DNA from: Stenotrophomonas sp. BIGb0135
GTDB taxonomy: Bacteria; Pseudomonadota; Gammaproteobacteria; Xanthomonadales; Xanthomonadaceae
Reading direction: 5' to 3'
Length of the DNA stretch: 64,000 nt
Assembly: GCF_024810105.1 (NCBI RefSeq)
Contig: NZ_JANUDX010000002.1
Coordinates: forward strand, 1 to 64,000
In this document: positions 63,914-64,000 of the stretch, in pieces
Position numbering within the stretch: the first letter of the stretch is position 1
Layout of the letters: each line of letters begins with the position of its first letter
The notes under the pieces: generated by a model
What the model was told of the DNA's origin: nothing
Databases searched by the model: none
What the model saw: the letters and a program-made list of their open reading frames with translations, nothing else
Made by a program: the position numbers and the translations under genes

Positions 63914-64000
63914 TTAAACCACCCGCGCCCGCAACAGGTCATGAATGTTGAGCGCGCCGACCAGCCGGCCGGCCGCGTCGACCACCATCAGGCCGGTGAT
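63914..64000 (-). CDS. kdsD: D-arabinose 5-phosphate isomerase KdsD, C-terminal end
   Basis: The last 28 codons of a reverse-strand gene whose body lies beyond the window edge. They read ITGLMVVDAAGRLVGALNIHDLLRARVV and stop at TAA (63914-63916), the end of a CBS domain as in KdsD (GutQ-like) proteins. KdsD converts ribulose 5-phosphate to arabinose 5-phosphate, the first step to Kdo. Position directly upstream of kdsC supports this. Confidence 0.85.
   Translation of the reverse strand: MTGLMVVDAAGRLVGALNIHDLLRARVV

Overview
The window is about 68% GC and reads as the chromosome of a Xanthomonadaceae gammaproteobacterium, most likely Stenotrophomonas or a close relative. The basis is gene order (fabD-fabG-acpP-fabF-pabB-mltG-tmk-holB-pilZ; pilT-pilU; kdsC-lptC-lptA-lptB-rpoN-hpf-ptsN-hprK-rapZ-EIIA-ptsH-ptsI-mgtE) and the presence of GTAG-ended palindromic repeats of the SMAG type. 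The genus is an inference. The first ~120 bases are a poly-C tract that looks like a contig edge or assembly artefact.

Layout. (1) 269-8352: forward run for fatty acid synthesis (fabD, fabG, acpP, fabF), folate (pabB), peptidoglycan processing (mltG), dTTP supply (tmk), the replication clamp loader (holB) and type IV pili (pilZ). (2) 8372-11271: a tRNA-Val(CAC) gene with a clear promoter, followed by a 2.7 kb low-GC insertion bounded by a perfect 47-bp repeat of the tRNA 3' half. It has no integrase and carries one four-gene operon: GHKL ATPase, DUF4325 STAS-like protein, membrane/coiled-coil protein, and a fourth gene broken by an amber codon. Paired 9-bp repeats near both ends look like integrase arm sites. 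This is the most interesting part of the window. (3) 11429-36201: accessory metabolism, regulators and efflux: small membrane proteins, a serine hydrolase, SDRs, three LysR regulators, PepSY protein, a DHA2 MFS pump, a two-component system divergent from an RND pump without an outer-membrane gene, a DUF4105/hydrolase pair, and a SoxR-MFS pair with a recognisable SoxR box. It ends in an 11-copy tandem array of an 82-bp SMAG pair. (4) 36202-50604: proC, yggS, pilT, pilU, aldo-keto reductase, a putative zinc-peptidase lipoprotein, hydrolases, YitT protein, tag, DUF4153 protein, algH, ruvX, pyrB. (5) 51080-64000, all reverse strand: TPR protein, esterase, zinc-ribbon protein, mgtE, then the regulatory PTS (ptsI, ptsH, EIIA-Man, rapZ, hprK, ptsN), hpf, rpoN, and the LPS transport/Kdo genes lptB, lptA, lptC, kdsC and the 3' end of kdsD.

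Working together: the fab run makes acyl-ACP that ends up in lipids and lipid A; lptABC move LPS outward and kdsC/kdsD make its Kdo sugar. The PTS genes form a phosphorelay (EI to HPr, with EIIA-Man, EIIA-Ntr, HPr kinase and RapZ) with no EIIB/EIIC transporter beside it, so its job here is probably regulatory. Several divergent regulator/target pairs have visible operator dyads.
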